A DNA stretch of 64,000 bases from Acetobacterium sp. KB-1 (GTDB lineage Bacteria > Bacillota > Clostridia > Eubacteriales > Eubacteriaceae): the NCBI RefSeq assembly GCF_003260995.1, contig NZ_CP030040.1, forward strand, positions 1-64,000, written 5' to 3'. The position numbers and the translations under genes were made by a program. Under the pieces are notes generated by a model. The model worked only from the letters and a program-made list of their open reading frames with translations, ran no database searches and was not told where the DNA came from. The first letter of the stretch is position 1; each line of letters begins with the position of its first letter. Below are positions 47,601 through 55,352 of this stretch, piece by piece.

Positions 47601-47722
47601 AAGACTTAAAGGTGGTTGCTTTTAAAATAGAATTGGATATTAGACGGGGGAATTTTGAAGCCGCAGCCGAAAAGGTCGATCAGATTAATCATATTTATTC
47701 GGTATACAAAAGAACAGTATAA
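44666..47722 (+). CDS. Multi-PAS hybrid histidine kinase with C-terminal receiver
   Basis: 1018 residues from ATG 44666 (AAAGGAAGTG upstream). Four PAS domains end in TFEDITERKNRE, GIDITDRKKLEE, IRDISERKNAEN and VRDISERLAVEQ. The first has a Cys cluster (CKSSRLNKRGCGFDPSCEFC) that could bind a metal or cluster. HisKA has FLANMSHEIRTPLNGIVGMV; HATPase has GTGLGLAITKQL; the receiver has LMDIQMPEMDG. A short C-terminal extension is helical and resembles part of an HPt domain without a clear histidine. It is cytosolic and in the che operon, perhaps feeding the receiver at 47787. Confidence 0.88.
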   Translation: MLKEKRLNTEDKFVQEFNAISVGVVVMDEEAKIANVNEPLLNYFNRKREDFIGKHFGNAIQCKSSRLNKRGCGFDPSCEFCELRNAVTKILEFEDEPIKIEFKKSIFVDDEENDYWFRVSVAPLMREHIRNAVVTFEDITERKNRELSLEQSRDYYYRMFENFPTLIWKMDREGNVVYFNRGWFLFTGKQNEDYLGIKWMDLIHPEDRNFYLEMKNQAFRSKRSFSVSYRILHASGNYRWLEGIYSPSFEEDGSYGGYIGIGIDITDRKKLEEGLIRYKMLAEKVRDTILFVEINGKIIDANNAAVQLYGYKRRELLNLLVFDLIEGGKSVAIEEMEHGDKDGVFFETIHKRRDGTLIPVEVSAKATKMNEKRVIICIIRDISERKNAENALVDSEEKFRQVFHNSSDAIFVQDINEDGSHGRLIEVNQTAGDMFYYAYEEFFRFADPVFKLIDSTIEAEKYCKEVLEKSQIAIKALAKRKDDTTLPVELLCSHCYLNRKKVAITIVRDISERLAVEQALKLAKEEAESANQAKSEFLANMSHEIRTPLNGIVGMVNLMRLSNLNQEQQENIKIIKTCVNALLNVINDILDFSKMEAGKLEIKKKNCDIKALVEHTIKAQSPAATGKGIEISYAFSASVPQYVMGDFHRIQQILNNLISNAIKFTDTGEVWVKVKRLAAKDNLVELLFVVEDTGIGIAEENRQRIFESFSQVDGSFTRRFGGTGLGLAITKQLVELMGGRIWIESTEGVGSRFYFQLTFEPGSIKERQSEKQPDYFKINQQYKILLTEDDKVNQLVIARMLNECGYGVDIAGNGFEALEMVKKNSYDIILMDIQMPEMDGIEATKRIRAINQDTPVLAITAYALHGDREKFLSQGLDGYISKPIKVEKLVEEIEKCINRKEETRKTGDFEMYIGANGEIVIKEKKAPVLQSGKVTDAEKEEQLSELIDELNDQVAAGKLAEFEKMANQIKKLSIALDIEDLKVVAFKIELDIRRGNFEAAAEKVDQINHIYSVYKRTV

Positions 47723-47786
47723 AAGAATCGGACAATCTAAAAGTGACAAAAGACATTAGATTCAATGTAAGAAAGGTAGGAATAAA

Positions 47787-48191
47787 ATGAAAATATTAAT
47801 TGTAGAAGATGACATGGTAAGTCGACGCTTTTTAGGGAAGTTTTTAGCTCAGTATGGAGAATGCGTTATTGTGGTAGATGGAATGGAAGCCTTGGATGCG
47901 TATCTCATCGCGATTAAAGAAGAAGACCCCTATGATCTCATCTGTTTGGATATTATGATGCCAAAGGTAGATGGGGTGAAGGTGCTTAAAGCCATCCGCG
48001 ATTTTGAAGTGCAACGTGGAATTCTGCCTGAAGAAAAGGTCAAAATCATTATCATTACCGCGCTGGCCGATACCGAATTTGTGAATACCGCCTTTGATTT
48101 GGGCTGTGAAGCTTATGCGGCCAAGCCGGTTGATACGGATAAACTGGTTGAGGTCATGAATAAGTTAGGTGTGATCAAAGTCGATCAGTAA
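47787..48191 (+). CDS. CheY-like single-domain response regulator
   Basis: 134 residues: acidic pocket VEDDMVSRRF, phospho-acceptor Asp55 in CLDIMMPKVDG, Thr/Ala switch IIITALAD and Lys in YAAKPVD. No output domain. As the last gene of the operon it may be the output of CheA or the hybrid kinase. It differs from classical CheY by an insertion before beta 3. Confidence 0.85.
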   Translation: MKILIVEDDMVSRRFLGKFLAQYGECVIVVDGMEALDAYLIAIKEEDPYDLICLDIMMPKVDGVKVLKAIRDFEVQRGILPEEKVKIIIITALADTEFVNTAFDLGCEAYAAKPVDTDKLVEVMNKLGVIKVDQ

Positions 48192-48308
48192 GACAAAGTC
48201 TTTTTATCGGTGTGATTTTAATGAAAATATGATCGAATAGCGTGAACGAAATATGTTGGTGAACTAAAAAATAATCGCAGCAAGTGATGTGAAAAATACT
48301 GTTTAGTG

Positions 48309-48350
48309 GCAGCTGTATCAGGGTACTTTATGATACAGCTGCTTTTTTAT
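48309..48350. terminator. Rho-independent terminator of the che operon
   Basis: GCAGCTGTATCA and TGATACAGCTGC form a perfect 12-bp stem, followed by TTTTTTAT. Confidence 0.92.
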
Positions 48351-48390
48351 GTCGTGATATATTTTTAGTTGGCTAATTTTGATATGTAGC

Positions 48391-48450
48391 TTGACAAGAG
48401 TTGATAACAGGTGTAATATAATCACATGCTTATATAAGCATGTGATTATA
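48391..48450 (+). promoter_or_regulatory. ArsR-type promoter with a perfect 34-bp palindrome
   Basis: TTGACA (48391-48396) and TAATAT (48414-48419), 17 bp apart. The segment 48417-48450 is a perfect palindrome, inner part ATGCTTAT-ATAAGCAT, overlapping the -10 and start site. The operator fits the ArsR-family gene that follows at 48488. Confidence 0.82.
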
Positions 48451-48487
48451 GAAACAGACTTATCCAAAAATATGAAAGGAATCTGCA

Positions 48488-48847
48488 ATGAAATCACTCA
48501 TTAATATTTTTAAAGTTCTGTCAGATGAGACAAGGCTTCGCATTATTCTTTTGCTTACCCAAAGTGAGTTGTGTGTTTGTGAACTTAGTTATATTTTAGA
48601 TGTTTCTCAACCAAATGTTTCCAAAAACCTGGCAAAATTAAAAGAATTAAGTCTCGTTACTTCACAACGAAAAGAGAAATATATTTTTTATCAGTTAAGA
48701 AATGACAATATGATTTTAACACATATCTTGAACGATATTCTGGACAATCTTGAGGATTATCCGCAGCTTGTCACTGATCAAAACAGAAATGATGGTAATC
48801 TAAAATGGCTCGACCAATGTTGTAATCATCGGTTGAATAAACAGTAA
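48488..48847 (+). CDS. arsR: ArsR-family metalloregulator
   Basis: 119 residues with GAAAGGAAT upstream. The helix-turn-helix has SQPNVSKNLAKLKEL, and the sensor motif is ELCVCELSYIL, the CVC motif that binds As(III)/Sb(III) in E. coli-type ArsR. It heads an operon of permeases and exporters and is probably their repressor. Which metal or metalloid it senses is inferred only. Confidence 0.87.
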   Translation: MKSLINIFKVLSDETRLRIILLLTQSELCVCELSYILDVSQPNVSKNLAKLKELSLVTSQRKEKYIFYQLRNDNMILTHILNDILDNLEDYPQLVTDQNRNDGNLKWLDQCCNHRLNKQ

Positions 48848-48878
48848 AAAATTATTAAATAAGTTAGGAGATGATCTC

Positions 48879-49883
48879 ATGTTTGTATTTGAATGGTTGA
48901 ATAATCAATTGTTGAAAATGGAGTGGCTTAATTATTTAGTCGCTCAATTGGTGGAAAATGTATTTGGACTGGATACCCAGAGTCAACTAGGGGGGAGCTT
49001 ACAGTTTTTTATTTATGATGTTATTAAAATATTCATCCTCCTATCTGTTCTGATTTTTCTGATTTCTTATATTCAAAGTTTTTTCCCACCGGAACGAACC
49101 CGCAAAATACTGGGCAATTTTAAAGGCATTCCAGCCAATATATTAGGGGCATTGCTGGGGACCATCACGCCTTTTTGTTCCTGTTCATCGATCCCACTTT
49201 TCATCGGTTTTACCAGTGCGGGATTACCTATTGGTGTGACCTTTTCATTTCTGATTTCATCGCCCCTGGTGGATCTGGCTTCGGTTATTCTACTGGCCAG
49301 CATTTTTAACTGGCAAATTGCCATTGCTTATGTCATTGTTGGTTTGATACTGGCGGTGTTAGGCGGGACCATCATTGGCAAAGCAAAGCTTGAAGACTAT
49401 GTCGAACCCTTTGTTTACAGTAATAAGATGATTGAAACAGATCAGGAAACATTGACAATTAAAGATCGCATCGGTTTTGCAAAAGATCAGGTTCTGGAGA
49501 TCGCCGGCAAGGTGTGGTTATATATCTTGATTGGGGTTGGAATTGGTGCTGTTATTCATAATTGGATACCGGAAGAAATTATCTCAGCAGTTCTTGGCCA
49601 AGATAAGTGGTATTCGGTGCTAATTGCAACGTTAGTTGGCATTCCCATGTATGCGGATATATTTGGGACCCTTCCCATTGCTGAAGCACTAGTTTCTAAA
49701 GGTGCAGGTCTTGGTACCGTATTAGCATTTATGATGGCAGTAACGGCACTGTCTTTACCATCAATGATCATGCTTAAGAAGGTGGTCAAAACAAAATTGC
49801 TGGTGATTTTTGCAGGAATTGTTACGGTTGGGATTTTGATAATCGGCTTTAGTTTCAACGCCTTTGGTTATCTGTTTTTGTAA
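48879..49883 (+). CDS. ArsP/SO_0444-type permease (PF03773 family)
   Basis: 334 residues with two sets of four membrane helices, an internal repeat. The signature TPFCSCSSIPLFIGF and its counterpart GIPMYADIFGTLPIAEALV are those of the DUF318 permease family, which includes ArsP, an exporter of trivalent organoarsenicals. The cysteines probably contact the substrate. It lies directly after arsR. Methylarsenite or another soft-metal compound is the best guess. Confidence 0.82.
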   Translation: MFVFEWLNNQLLKMEWLNYLVAQLVENVFGLDTQSQLGGSLQFFIYDVIKIFILLSVLIFLISYIQSFFPPERTRKILGNFKGIPANILGALLGTITPFCSCSSIPLFIGFTSAGLPIGVTFSFLISSPLVDLASVILLASIFNWQIAIAYVIVGLILAVLGGTIIGKAKLEDYVEPFVYSNKMIETDQETLTIKDRIGFAKDQVLEIAGKVWLYILIGVGIGAVIHNWIPEEIISAVLGQDKWYSVLIATLVGIPMYADIFGTLPIAEALVSKGAGLGTVLAFMMAVTALSLPSMIMLKKVVKTKLLVIFAGIVTVGILIIGFSFNAFGYLFL

Positions 49884-49940
49884 AGAACTTAAACAAACAT
49901 TTTAGTAAAGATAAAAATAGTGAAAGAGAAGTGAAGTACC

Positions 49941-50867
49941 GTGGAAGATAATCATACCCAAAACCATGATTACGAAAAACATCGGCACACCCATGATCAT
50001 TCCAATCTGTCCGGCAAAAAAATATTTTGGGTGACGGTATTAAATGCGATTATTACGATGACTGAAATAATCGGCGGTATTCTTTCGGGCAGTTTAGCAT
50101 TGCTATCTGATGCACTACACAACTTAAGTGACACGATTGCCATTGCAATGTCATATTTTGCCAATCGACTTGCTCAAAAATCCCGGGATGAAAAGCGAAC
50201 TTATGGATATAAACGCGCTGAAATATTGGCAGCCTTGGTGAATGCAACCGTATTATTGGCTTTATCGGCTTTATTGATTATTGAAGCCATCAAACGGTGG
50301 CAGTCACCAGAGACTATTAATGGGTTGATGATGATGATTGTTGCCTTTGTGGGACTGATCGCCAATTTTATTTCCGTTTTTTTATTGGAAAAAGATTCAC
50401 ACAATAATTTAAATATCAAATCCAGTTATTTGCACTTAATCAGTGATACGGTTTCATCGATTGGTGTATTGATTGGGGGTGTTGCGATTCAGTTATGGGG
50501 CATCATTTGGATTGATCCGCTGATCACAGCCCTGATTTCGATCTATATTATTCGGGAAACCTGGCAGATCATCAAAAAAACGGTCAATATTCTGATGCAG
50601 TCATCGGCGCCTCTGAATTACGAGGCTATCAAAACAGAAATTGAAAAAATGGAAAAGGTTAAAAATATTCATCATGTTCATACTTGGATGTCTGATGAAA
50701 AAACGGTTTACTTTGAAGCGCATGTCGAAATGGAAGATATGCTGTTATCTGAGGTTTGTCTCATTACTGATAAAATTGAGCATTTACTTAAAGAAAAAGA
50801 AGGTATTTATCATGTGACATTACAGGCGGAAGTTGACAAATGTTGTGATAAACGGTTGTTTAAATAA
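49941..50867 (+). CDS. CDF-family divalent cation exporter
   Basis: 308 residues from GTG 49941. A His-rich N-terminus (HTQNHDYEKHRHTHDHSN) precedes six membrane helices. Zinc-site motifs are LLSDALHNLSD and LHLISDTVSS. The C-terminal cytosolic domain shows HHVHTWMSDEKTVYFEAH. It exchanges Zn, Cd or Co for protons and resembles CzcD/ZitB. It probably shares the arsR promoter, so the operon deals with metals as well as metalloids. Confidence 0.88.
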   Translation: MEDNHTQNHDYEKHRHTHDHSNLSGKKIFWVTVLNAIITMTEIIGGILSGSLALLSDALHNLSDTIAIAMSYFANRLAQKSRDEKRTYGYKRAEILAALVNATVLLALSALLIIEAIKRWQSPETINGLMMMIVAFVGLIANFISVFLLEKDSHNNLNIKSSYLHLISDTVSSIGVLIGGVAIQLWGIIWIDPLITALISIYIIRETWQIIKKTVNILMQSSAPLNYEAIKTEIEKMEKVKNIHHVHTWMSDEKTVYFEAHVEMEDMLLSEVCLITDKIEHLLKEKEGIYHVTLQAEVDKCCDKRLFK

Positions 50868-50895
50868 ATTAATTTTGTAAAGGTTGTGAGAAATT

Positions 50896-51375
50896 GTGAA
50901 TATTGCACTTTATGTTGTTACGGGTGTGCTGTTGCTCGTCTCGTTTTATAAAGATAAGAAAAAAACAAAAATGGCATTAAAAAAAGCCTGGAAAGCGTTT
51001 GAAAATATTTTGCCGGAATTTCTAGTGGTGATCTTACTGGTCGGTTTATTGCTGGCCATTATGAATCCGGAAATGATTTCAAGTATTATTGGTGATAAAT
51101 CTGGTTGGTTTGGGGTGATTCTGGCGGCTGTTATTGGATCGATTACCTTGATTCCCGGATTTGTAGCCTTTCCAATGACAGCATTGCTTTTAGACGGTGG
51201 GGCTGGTTATATGCAAATTGGTGCCTTTATTTCAGCACTCATGATGGTAGGGATCGTGACTATACCGGTTGAAATAAAATATTTCGGCAAGAAATTAACG
51301 ATCTATCGAAATGTTCTGGCATTTTTATTTTCTTTTGTGGTGGCATTGGTGATTGGAGTGGTGATGAATCTATGA
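50896..51375 (+). CDS. Half-size PF03773-like permease, first half
   Basis: 159 residues from GTG 50896 with four membrane helices, including IIGDKSGWFGVILAAVIGSI and LIPGFVAFPMTALLLDGGAG, the pattern of one half of the permease at 48879. It overlaps the next gene by 4 bp (ATGA), so both halves are probably made together and pair into one transporter. Cysteines seen in the fused permease are absent; the substrate may differ. Confidence 0.75.
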   Translation: MNIALYVVTGVLLLVSFYKDKKKTKMALKKAWKAFENILPEFLVVILLVGLLLAIMNPEMISSIIGDKSGWFGVILAAVIGSITLIPGFVAFPMTALLLDGGAGYMQIGAFISALMMVGIVTIPVEIKYFGKKLTIYRNVLAFLFSFVVALVIGVVMNL

Positions 51376-51911
51376 AAAAAATAGTAAAACGCTATCGCGC
51401 ATTTCTGGTTGTATTAGGGATTATGTTGGTCATTACGCTTTTTAATAACGACCTGGGGATAAAAGCATTTGGCGTTACTGGTTATTCTTTAAAAGAGATG
51501 GTCTTGGTGATTCCGCCGGTTTTTGTATTGCTGGGGCTTCTGGATATTTGGGTTCCCCGGGAAACGATGATTAAATATATGGGCGAAGGCTCTGGTTTAA
51601 AAGGAATTATCCTAGCCTTTTTTATCGGTTCGGCAGCGGCTGGACCGCTATATGGGGCATTTCCGATTGCCGCTGTTTTTATGAAAAAAGGGGTGAAGTT
51701 CAGTAATGTTATGATTTTTATCGGAGCCTGGTCAACAACAAAAATACCGATGTTCTTGTTTGAAATGACATCGATGGGCGCAAAATTTGCAATCACCCGA
51801 TTACTGATTGATATTCCCGGAATTATTATTATTGCATTTATTTTATCTGCATTGATGAAAGGAGATGAAATTAAGGTGATCTATGAAAATGCGGAACATT
51901 TTGATGACTAA
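51372..51911 (+). CDS. Half-size PF03773-like permease, second half
   Basis: 179 residues with four or five membrane helices: MVLVIPPVFVLLGLLDIWVP, then GEGSGLKGIILAFFIGSAAA, GPLYGAFPIAAVFMKKG and WSTTKIPMFLFE. It overlaps the previous gene by ATGA. A split permease of this kind is often accompanied by the small redox-disulfide protein found here at 52903. Substrate unknown. Confidence 0.75.
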   Translation: MKKIVKRYRAFLVVLGIMLVITLFNNDLGIKAFGVTGYSLKEMVLVIPPVFVLLGLLDIWVPRETMIKYMGEGSGLKGIILAFFIGSAAAGPLYGAFPIAAVFMKKGVKFSNVMIFIGAWSTTKIPMFLFEMTSMGAKFAITRLLIDIPGIIIIAFILSALMKGDEIKVIYENAEHFDD

Positions 51912-52002
51912 AAAACGGTTGTTTATGGACGTATCGTTATAATCATGATAGATCGGGTAATTTAAGAGTAATGTTTTGTCGATTTAGAAAGGAAGTATTG
52001 TC

Positions 52003-52875
52003 ATGTTTAGTCGAATTGTTATTGCGTCTGAGATGTCACCAGCTGCTTTTAATATGCTTCATTGTCTGGAAAGCGTGAAAGAGTTAGGGGTAAAAGAATC
52101 TCTATTGTTACAATGTCTGAGTCCCTATGACCTGGATTCAAGAATTTCGTCGTTTTATACGGCTGTTGCTGAAGCAAATCTCAATGAACAGAAAGTATTG
52201 CTGGAAAAAATGGGGTATCTGGTTAACACCCGTGTTGTGACGGGTCATATAAAAAACGAAATCAATCGCATTGCCGTACAAGAAGATTATTCCATGATGG
52301 TCGTGGGAGCTCCGGAACACTCGATGGTCGGGGAGGTTTTCTTTGGTGGTACAGCCCACGAAGTGATTCTTCATGCCCAAAAACCGGTGCTTTTGATCCG
52401 AATTGTTAATGAACCGGAGGCACGTTTGAAATTGATGAAATCCTGTAATCTGATTGAGCATATTCTGTTTCCCACTGATTTCTCTGAAAACGCCCAAAAA
52501 ACATTTGAGGTTGTCAAAAAAATGGTAACAGATGGAGTAAAAAAGGTTACGTTGATGCATGTCATCGACAAAGCAGTGGTAGAACCCTATCTTAAAGAAA
52601 GCCTTTCGGATTTTATCCGTTTGGACAACACCAGACTTCAGGCGATGAAAGTAGAACTACAGTCAATTGGAGATGTGGAAGTTGATGTGCAACTGCCAAT
52701 CGGTTTGCCCGCGGGAGAGATTATCAAAGCAGTTCAGGAAAATAATATTTCTATGGTAGTTATGGGTTCGCAAGGGCGGGGCTTCTTAAATGAAGTATTT
52801 TTAGGGAGTGTCAGCCATCAGGTGGCCAGACATTCGTCCTCTTCGATGCTATTAATTCCTGCTAATCGGGAATAG
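52003..52875 (+). CDS. Tandem-domain universal stress protein
   Basis: 290 residues with two Usp domains (about 1-145 and 150-290). Each has the ATP-binding signature: VVGAPEHSMVGEVFFGGTAH and VMGSQGRGFLNEVFLGSVSH. Tandem Usp proteins bind ATP and modulate stress responses or transporters. It sits between the split permease and the thioredoxin-like gene, so it may regulate efflux. Confidence 0.87.
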   Translation: MFSRIVIASEMSPAAFNMLHCLESVKELGVKESLLLQCLSPYDLDSRISSFYTAVAEANLNEQKVLLEKMGYLVNTRVVTGHIKNEINRIAVQEDYSMMVVGAPEHSMVGEVFFGGTAHEVILHAQKPVLLIRIVNEPEARLKLMKSCNLIEHILFPTDFSENAQKTFEVVKKMVTDGVKKVTLMHVIDKAVVEPYLKESLSDFIRLDNTRLQAMKVELQSIGDVEVDVQLPIGLPAGEIIKAVQENNISMVVMGSQGRGFLNEVFLGSVSHQVARHSSSSMLLIPANRE

Positions 52876-52902
52876 TATAAAATAGATTAAAGGAGAAATG
52901 AT

Positions 52903-53136
52903 ATGATTATTAAAGTATTGGGACCAGGTTGTAAAAATTGTAAAAAATTGGAAGCTAACACGAGAGCAGCACTAAAAGAGTTGGAGATTGAAGCATCGAT
53001 TGAAAAAGTGGAAAGTATGGAGGAAATTATGGCCTACGGGATTATGTCAACACCAGCGTTGGTGGTAGATGAAGAGGTGAAATTTGCAGGCAAGATCCCT
53101 TCAGTTAAAGAACTCAAGAAATATTTACATTCCTAA
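52903..53136 (+). CDS. Small thioredoxin-fold redox-disulfide protein
   Basis: 77 residues with AAAGGAGAA upstream. The redox motif is GPGCKNCKKLE (CxxC) and the cis-proline lies in MSTPALVVDEEV. It matches the redox-active disulfide protein 2 type, commonly next to PF03773 permeases. It may reduce or carry the permease substrate. Last gene of the operon. Confidence 0.85.
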   Translation: MIIKVLGPGCKNCKKLEANTRAALKELEIEASIEKVESMEEIMAYGIMSTPALVVDEEVKFAGKIPSVKELKKYLHS

Positions 53137-53138
53137 TA

Positions 53139-53182
53139 AAAAAAGATCAGTAGCTCGATTATGGGCAAACTGATCTTTTTAA
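53139..53182. terminator. Rho-independent terminator
   Basis: AAAAAGATCAGT pairs with ACTGATCTTTTT, ending the arsR-permease operon. Confidence 0.85.
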
Positions 53183-53425
53183 GTTGCTAGTAATTATAAT
53201 TAATTTGCGTTTACTTTGATTTAGGTGCATATGTTCCTTTAATATAACGATATGTAAATTTTAAAAATAGCATAAATATTAAGCGATGACTATTAAAAAA
53301 AAGATAAAAACTGGTATTTATAGTAAAGAATTGTTATAATAGCAATTTAGATTAGGATACGATAAAAATGATTTTCCAGTACGGAGGAGTCATTTTTAGT
53401 TATGTGTAAATAGAACGGAGTTATT

Positions 53426-54076
53426 TTGAACCATCACTGTAAAATCTGTGGTAGCCAAACCCGGGAAATTGTTATCGAAACCCTTGGGGCGGCTTATTAT
53501 TATTGCGAAGCCTGTGAGTTTGTCGCAAAAGACGAAAACCTGAAACTTAGTCATCAAGAAGAACTTGGAATATATGAAACCCATGAAAATTCCATTGAAG
53601 ATCCCCGCTATGTTGCCTATTTTAAAAAATTTCTTGACGCGGCGGTCTTTAACCATTACCCCAAGCCGGGTTATGGTTTGGATTTTGGTAGTGGTCCCTC
53701 ACCGGTGTTAGCCACGCTACTGGAACGGGATTATGGTCTGATCATGGATATTTATGATCACTTTTATTCACCTCAAAAGGTTTATGTTGGAAAAAAATAT
53801 GATCTGGTGACATCAACCGAAGTGGTGGAACATCTGGATGATCCGCTGGCGTATTTCAGCTTATTTAAAAGTTTGCTCAAAGACGAGGGCATTTTATCAA
53901 TCATGACGCTTTTTCATCATAATGATAATAACGCTTTTAGAACCTGGCATTATGTCCGGGACCAGTCCCATCGATCCTTTTATACGGTTAAAACACTTGA
54001 AGTAATTGCCGAAAAAACCGGACTAGAACTGATTGATACCAATCATCATCGTTATTCTACCTTCAGAAAAAGCTAA
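53426..54076 (+). CDS. Class I SAM-dependent methyltransferase with N-terminal zinc-like motif
   Basis: 216 residues from TTG 53426 (ACGGAG upstream). CKICG...YYCEACEFV at residues 4-35 forms a two-CxxC motif, then the SAM loop YGLDFGSGPSPVLATLL and motif LVTSTEVVEHLDDP. The substrate is unknown. It lies alone between arsenic-type operons, but it lacks the conserved cysteine set of ArsM, so arsenite methylation is not supported. Confidence 0.75.
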   Translation: MNHHCKICGSQTREIVIETLGAAYYYCEACEFVAKDENLKLSHQEELGIYETHENSIEDPRYVAYFKKFLDAAVFNHYPKPGYGLDFGSGPSPVLATLLERDYGLIMDIYDHFYSPQKVYVGKKYDLVTSTEVVEHLDDPLAYFSLFKSLLKDEGILSIMTLFHHNDNNAFRTWHYVRDQSHRSFYTVKTLEVIAEKTGLELIDTNHHRYSTFRKS

Positions 54077-54131
54077 AGAGTTTAGCGATATAACGCAATA
54101 AAGTTTAGATAAATACGAAAGGAAAGCATCG

Positions 54132-54258
54132 ATGTCAATAAAAAAATAGAGACTATAGAGATGAAGTTAAACGATTGGAGGAGACCAAAACCTATCTGGA
54201 AAATAACATCGGGATCGTGGCGGAAAAACGAATCCGCTACGACATCGAACAAAAATAA
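54132..54258 (+). pseudogene. Frameshifted N-terminal remnant, possibly of a HelD-like helicase
   Basis: ATG 54132, after GAAAGGAAAG, gives MSIKK-stop. One base fewer in the run of seven A would give MSIKNRDYRDEVKRLEETKT and continue in frame to TAA 54258 (41 residues). The charged helical start resembles the N-terminus of UvrD/HelD-type helicases, but the similarity is from memory and weak. The rest is absent. Confidence 0.35.
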
Positions 54259-54301
54259 GAAGCTAATACCAATTATATAAAGACATCAAATAATTAAAAA
54301 C

Positions 54302-54347
54302 AAAGACAAAAGCCGGGAAATTTAAAAATTTCCCGGCTTTTGTCTTT
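54302..54347. terminator. Bidirectional terminator
   Basis: A 22-bp perfect stem with a 2-base loop, core GCCGGGAAATTT/AAATTTCCCGGC, ends at the stop codon of the leftward arsenate reductase and is T-rich on both sides. Confidence 0.92.
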
Positions 54348-54766
54348 TAAGAAGTAAGAAGAAGGATGTTATTTTGGATGTTATCGGCTAGTTTTTTTAT
54401 ATTGGTCTCAATCTGGTCAATGATTGCCATAAATTCTTCATCACTTTTTCCAGATGGGTCTTCCAGTCCCCAGTCTTCAACATAACGGCTGGGTAGATAG
54501 GGGCAGATGACGTTGCACCCCATTTTGATGACTATGTCTATGGGAGGAAGATCGGTCAGTAACTTCGATTGCTGAGTAGCTTCCATATCAATATGGTAAC
54601 GTTCTTTGATTAAACGGACGGCATCCTGATTGATTTGCGGTTTGGTTTCGGTGCCGGCTGAATAGCTTTCAAAGACATCGCTGGCAAATATTTTGCCCAA
54701 GGCTTCGGCCATCTGGCTCCGGCAGGAATTATGGACACAGATAAAGGCGACTTTGGGTTTGCTCAT
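54347..54766 (-). CDS. arsC: Arsenate reductase, LMW-phosphatase (thioredoxin-coupled) type
   Basis: 139 residues with AGGAGAAA upstream. The P-loop is CVHNSCRSQMAEA (Cys10, Arg16), then GTETKPQINQ and the DP pair in WGLEDPSG. Further cysteines in KMGCNVICPY supply the redox relay of pI258-type ArsC. It reduces arsenate to arsenite for export. It is 24 bp downstream of a second ArsC and shares its transcript. Confidence 0.88.
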   Translation of the reverse strand: MSKPKVAFICVHNSCRSQMAEALGKIFASDVFESYSAGTETKPQINQDAVRLIKERYHIDMEATQQSKLLTDLPPIDIVIKMGCNVICPYLPSRYVEDWGLEDPSGKSDEEFMAIIDQIETNIKKLADNIQNNILLLTS

Positions 54767-54790
54767 TATTTTCTCCTGTTTTATAAAAAT

Positions 54791-55222
54791 CTAAATGGAA
54801 TCTTTGTAGGTATTAATCAGATCAGTGACATTTTCGCGGATTTTATAGCGCAGATGTCGAGCCTTTTCAAGTTTTTCCTCTTCGGTACCGGTAAAAGCAG
54901 CCGGATCTTCAAAGTTCCAGTCAAGCACATTCCTGGCCAGTGGAAAAACCGGACAACGCTGGCCATTTTCCAAATCACAAACCTTAATAATATAGGAATA
55001 TAAACGACCCTCTTTATAATAATCGAATACCGAATTGGTATCGTTTTGACTGAGATCATATCCAACTTCAGCCATGACCTTGACAATCAGGGGGTTGATG
55101 GTGCCCGGCTCCAGACCGGCACTTTCAGCAATGAAATAGTCTTTCCCCAAATCGTTTAAAAAAGCTTCGGCCATCTGGCTTCTGGCAGAATTATGGACAC
55201 AGACAAATAGTACTTTTATCAT
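54791..55222 (-). CDS. Second arsenate reductase/LMW-phosphatase-like protein
   Basis: 143 residues. P-loop CVHNSARSQMAEAF (Cys8), with Ala in place of the second Cys of its neighbour. The VCDLENGQRCPVFP loop supplies two Cys, and WNFEDPAAF the catalytic Asp. It is probably an arsenate reductase with a different resolving route, but a phosphatase role is possible. Upstream, ATAAGCATAT recalls the ArsR half-sites of the region. Confidence 0.82.
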   Translation of the reverse strand: MIKVLFVCVHNSARSQMAEAFLNDLGKDYFIAESAGLEPGTINPLIVKVMAEVGYDLSQNDTNSVFDYYKEGRLYSYIIKVCDLENGQRCPVFPLARNVLDWNFEDPAAFTGTEEEKLEKARHLRYKIRENVTDLINTYKDSI

Positions 55223-55352
55223 GTTTTTGACTCCTTATAACAAAGATTTGGCTATAAGCATATCATAATCAAAAAATATGAACGAGATAAGTTGTGTTAA
55301 ATTTTGGTTTAATTAAAAAATTTCGGATCATGCAAAACTTCGAGACTTGCAA
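55223..55352. other. Short promoter region of the arsC pair
   Basis: AT-rich, with ATGATATGCTTATAGCC on the leftward strand resembling -10 and an ArsR half-site. No gene. Confidence 0.35.

Noticed and set aside
53426..54076. ArsM arsenite methyltransferase
   Set aside because: The cysteines form an N-terminal CxxC pair typical of other methyltransferases, not the spaced ArsM cysteines.
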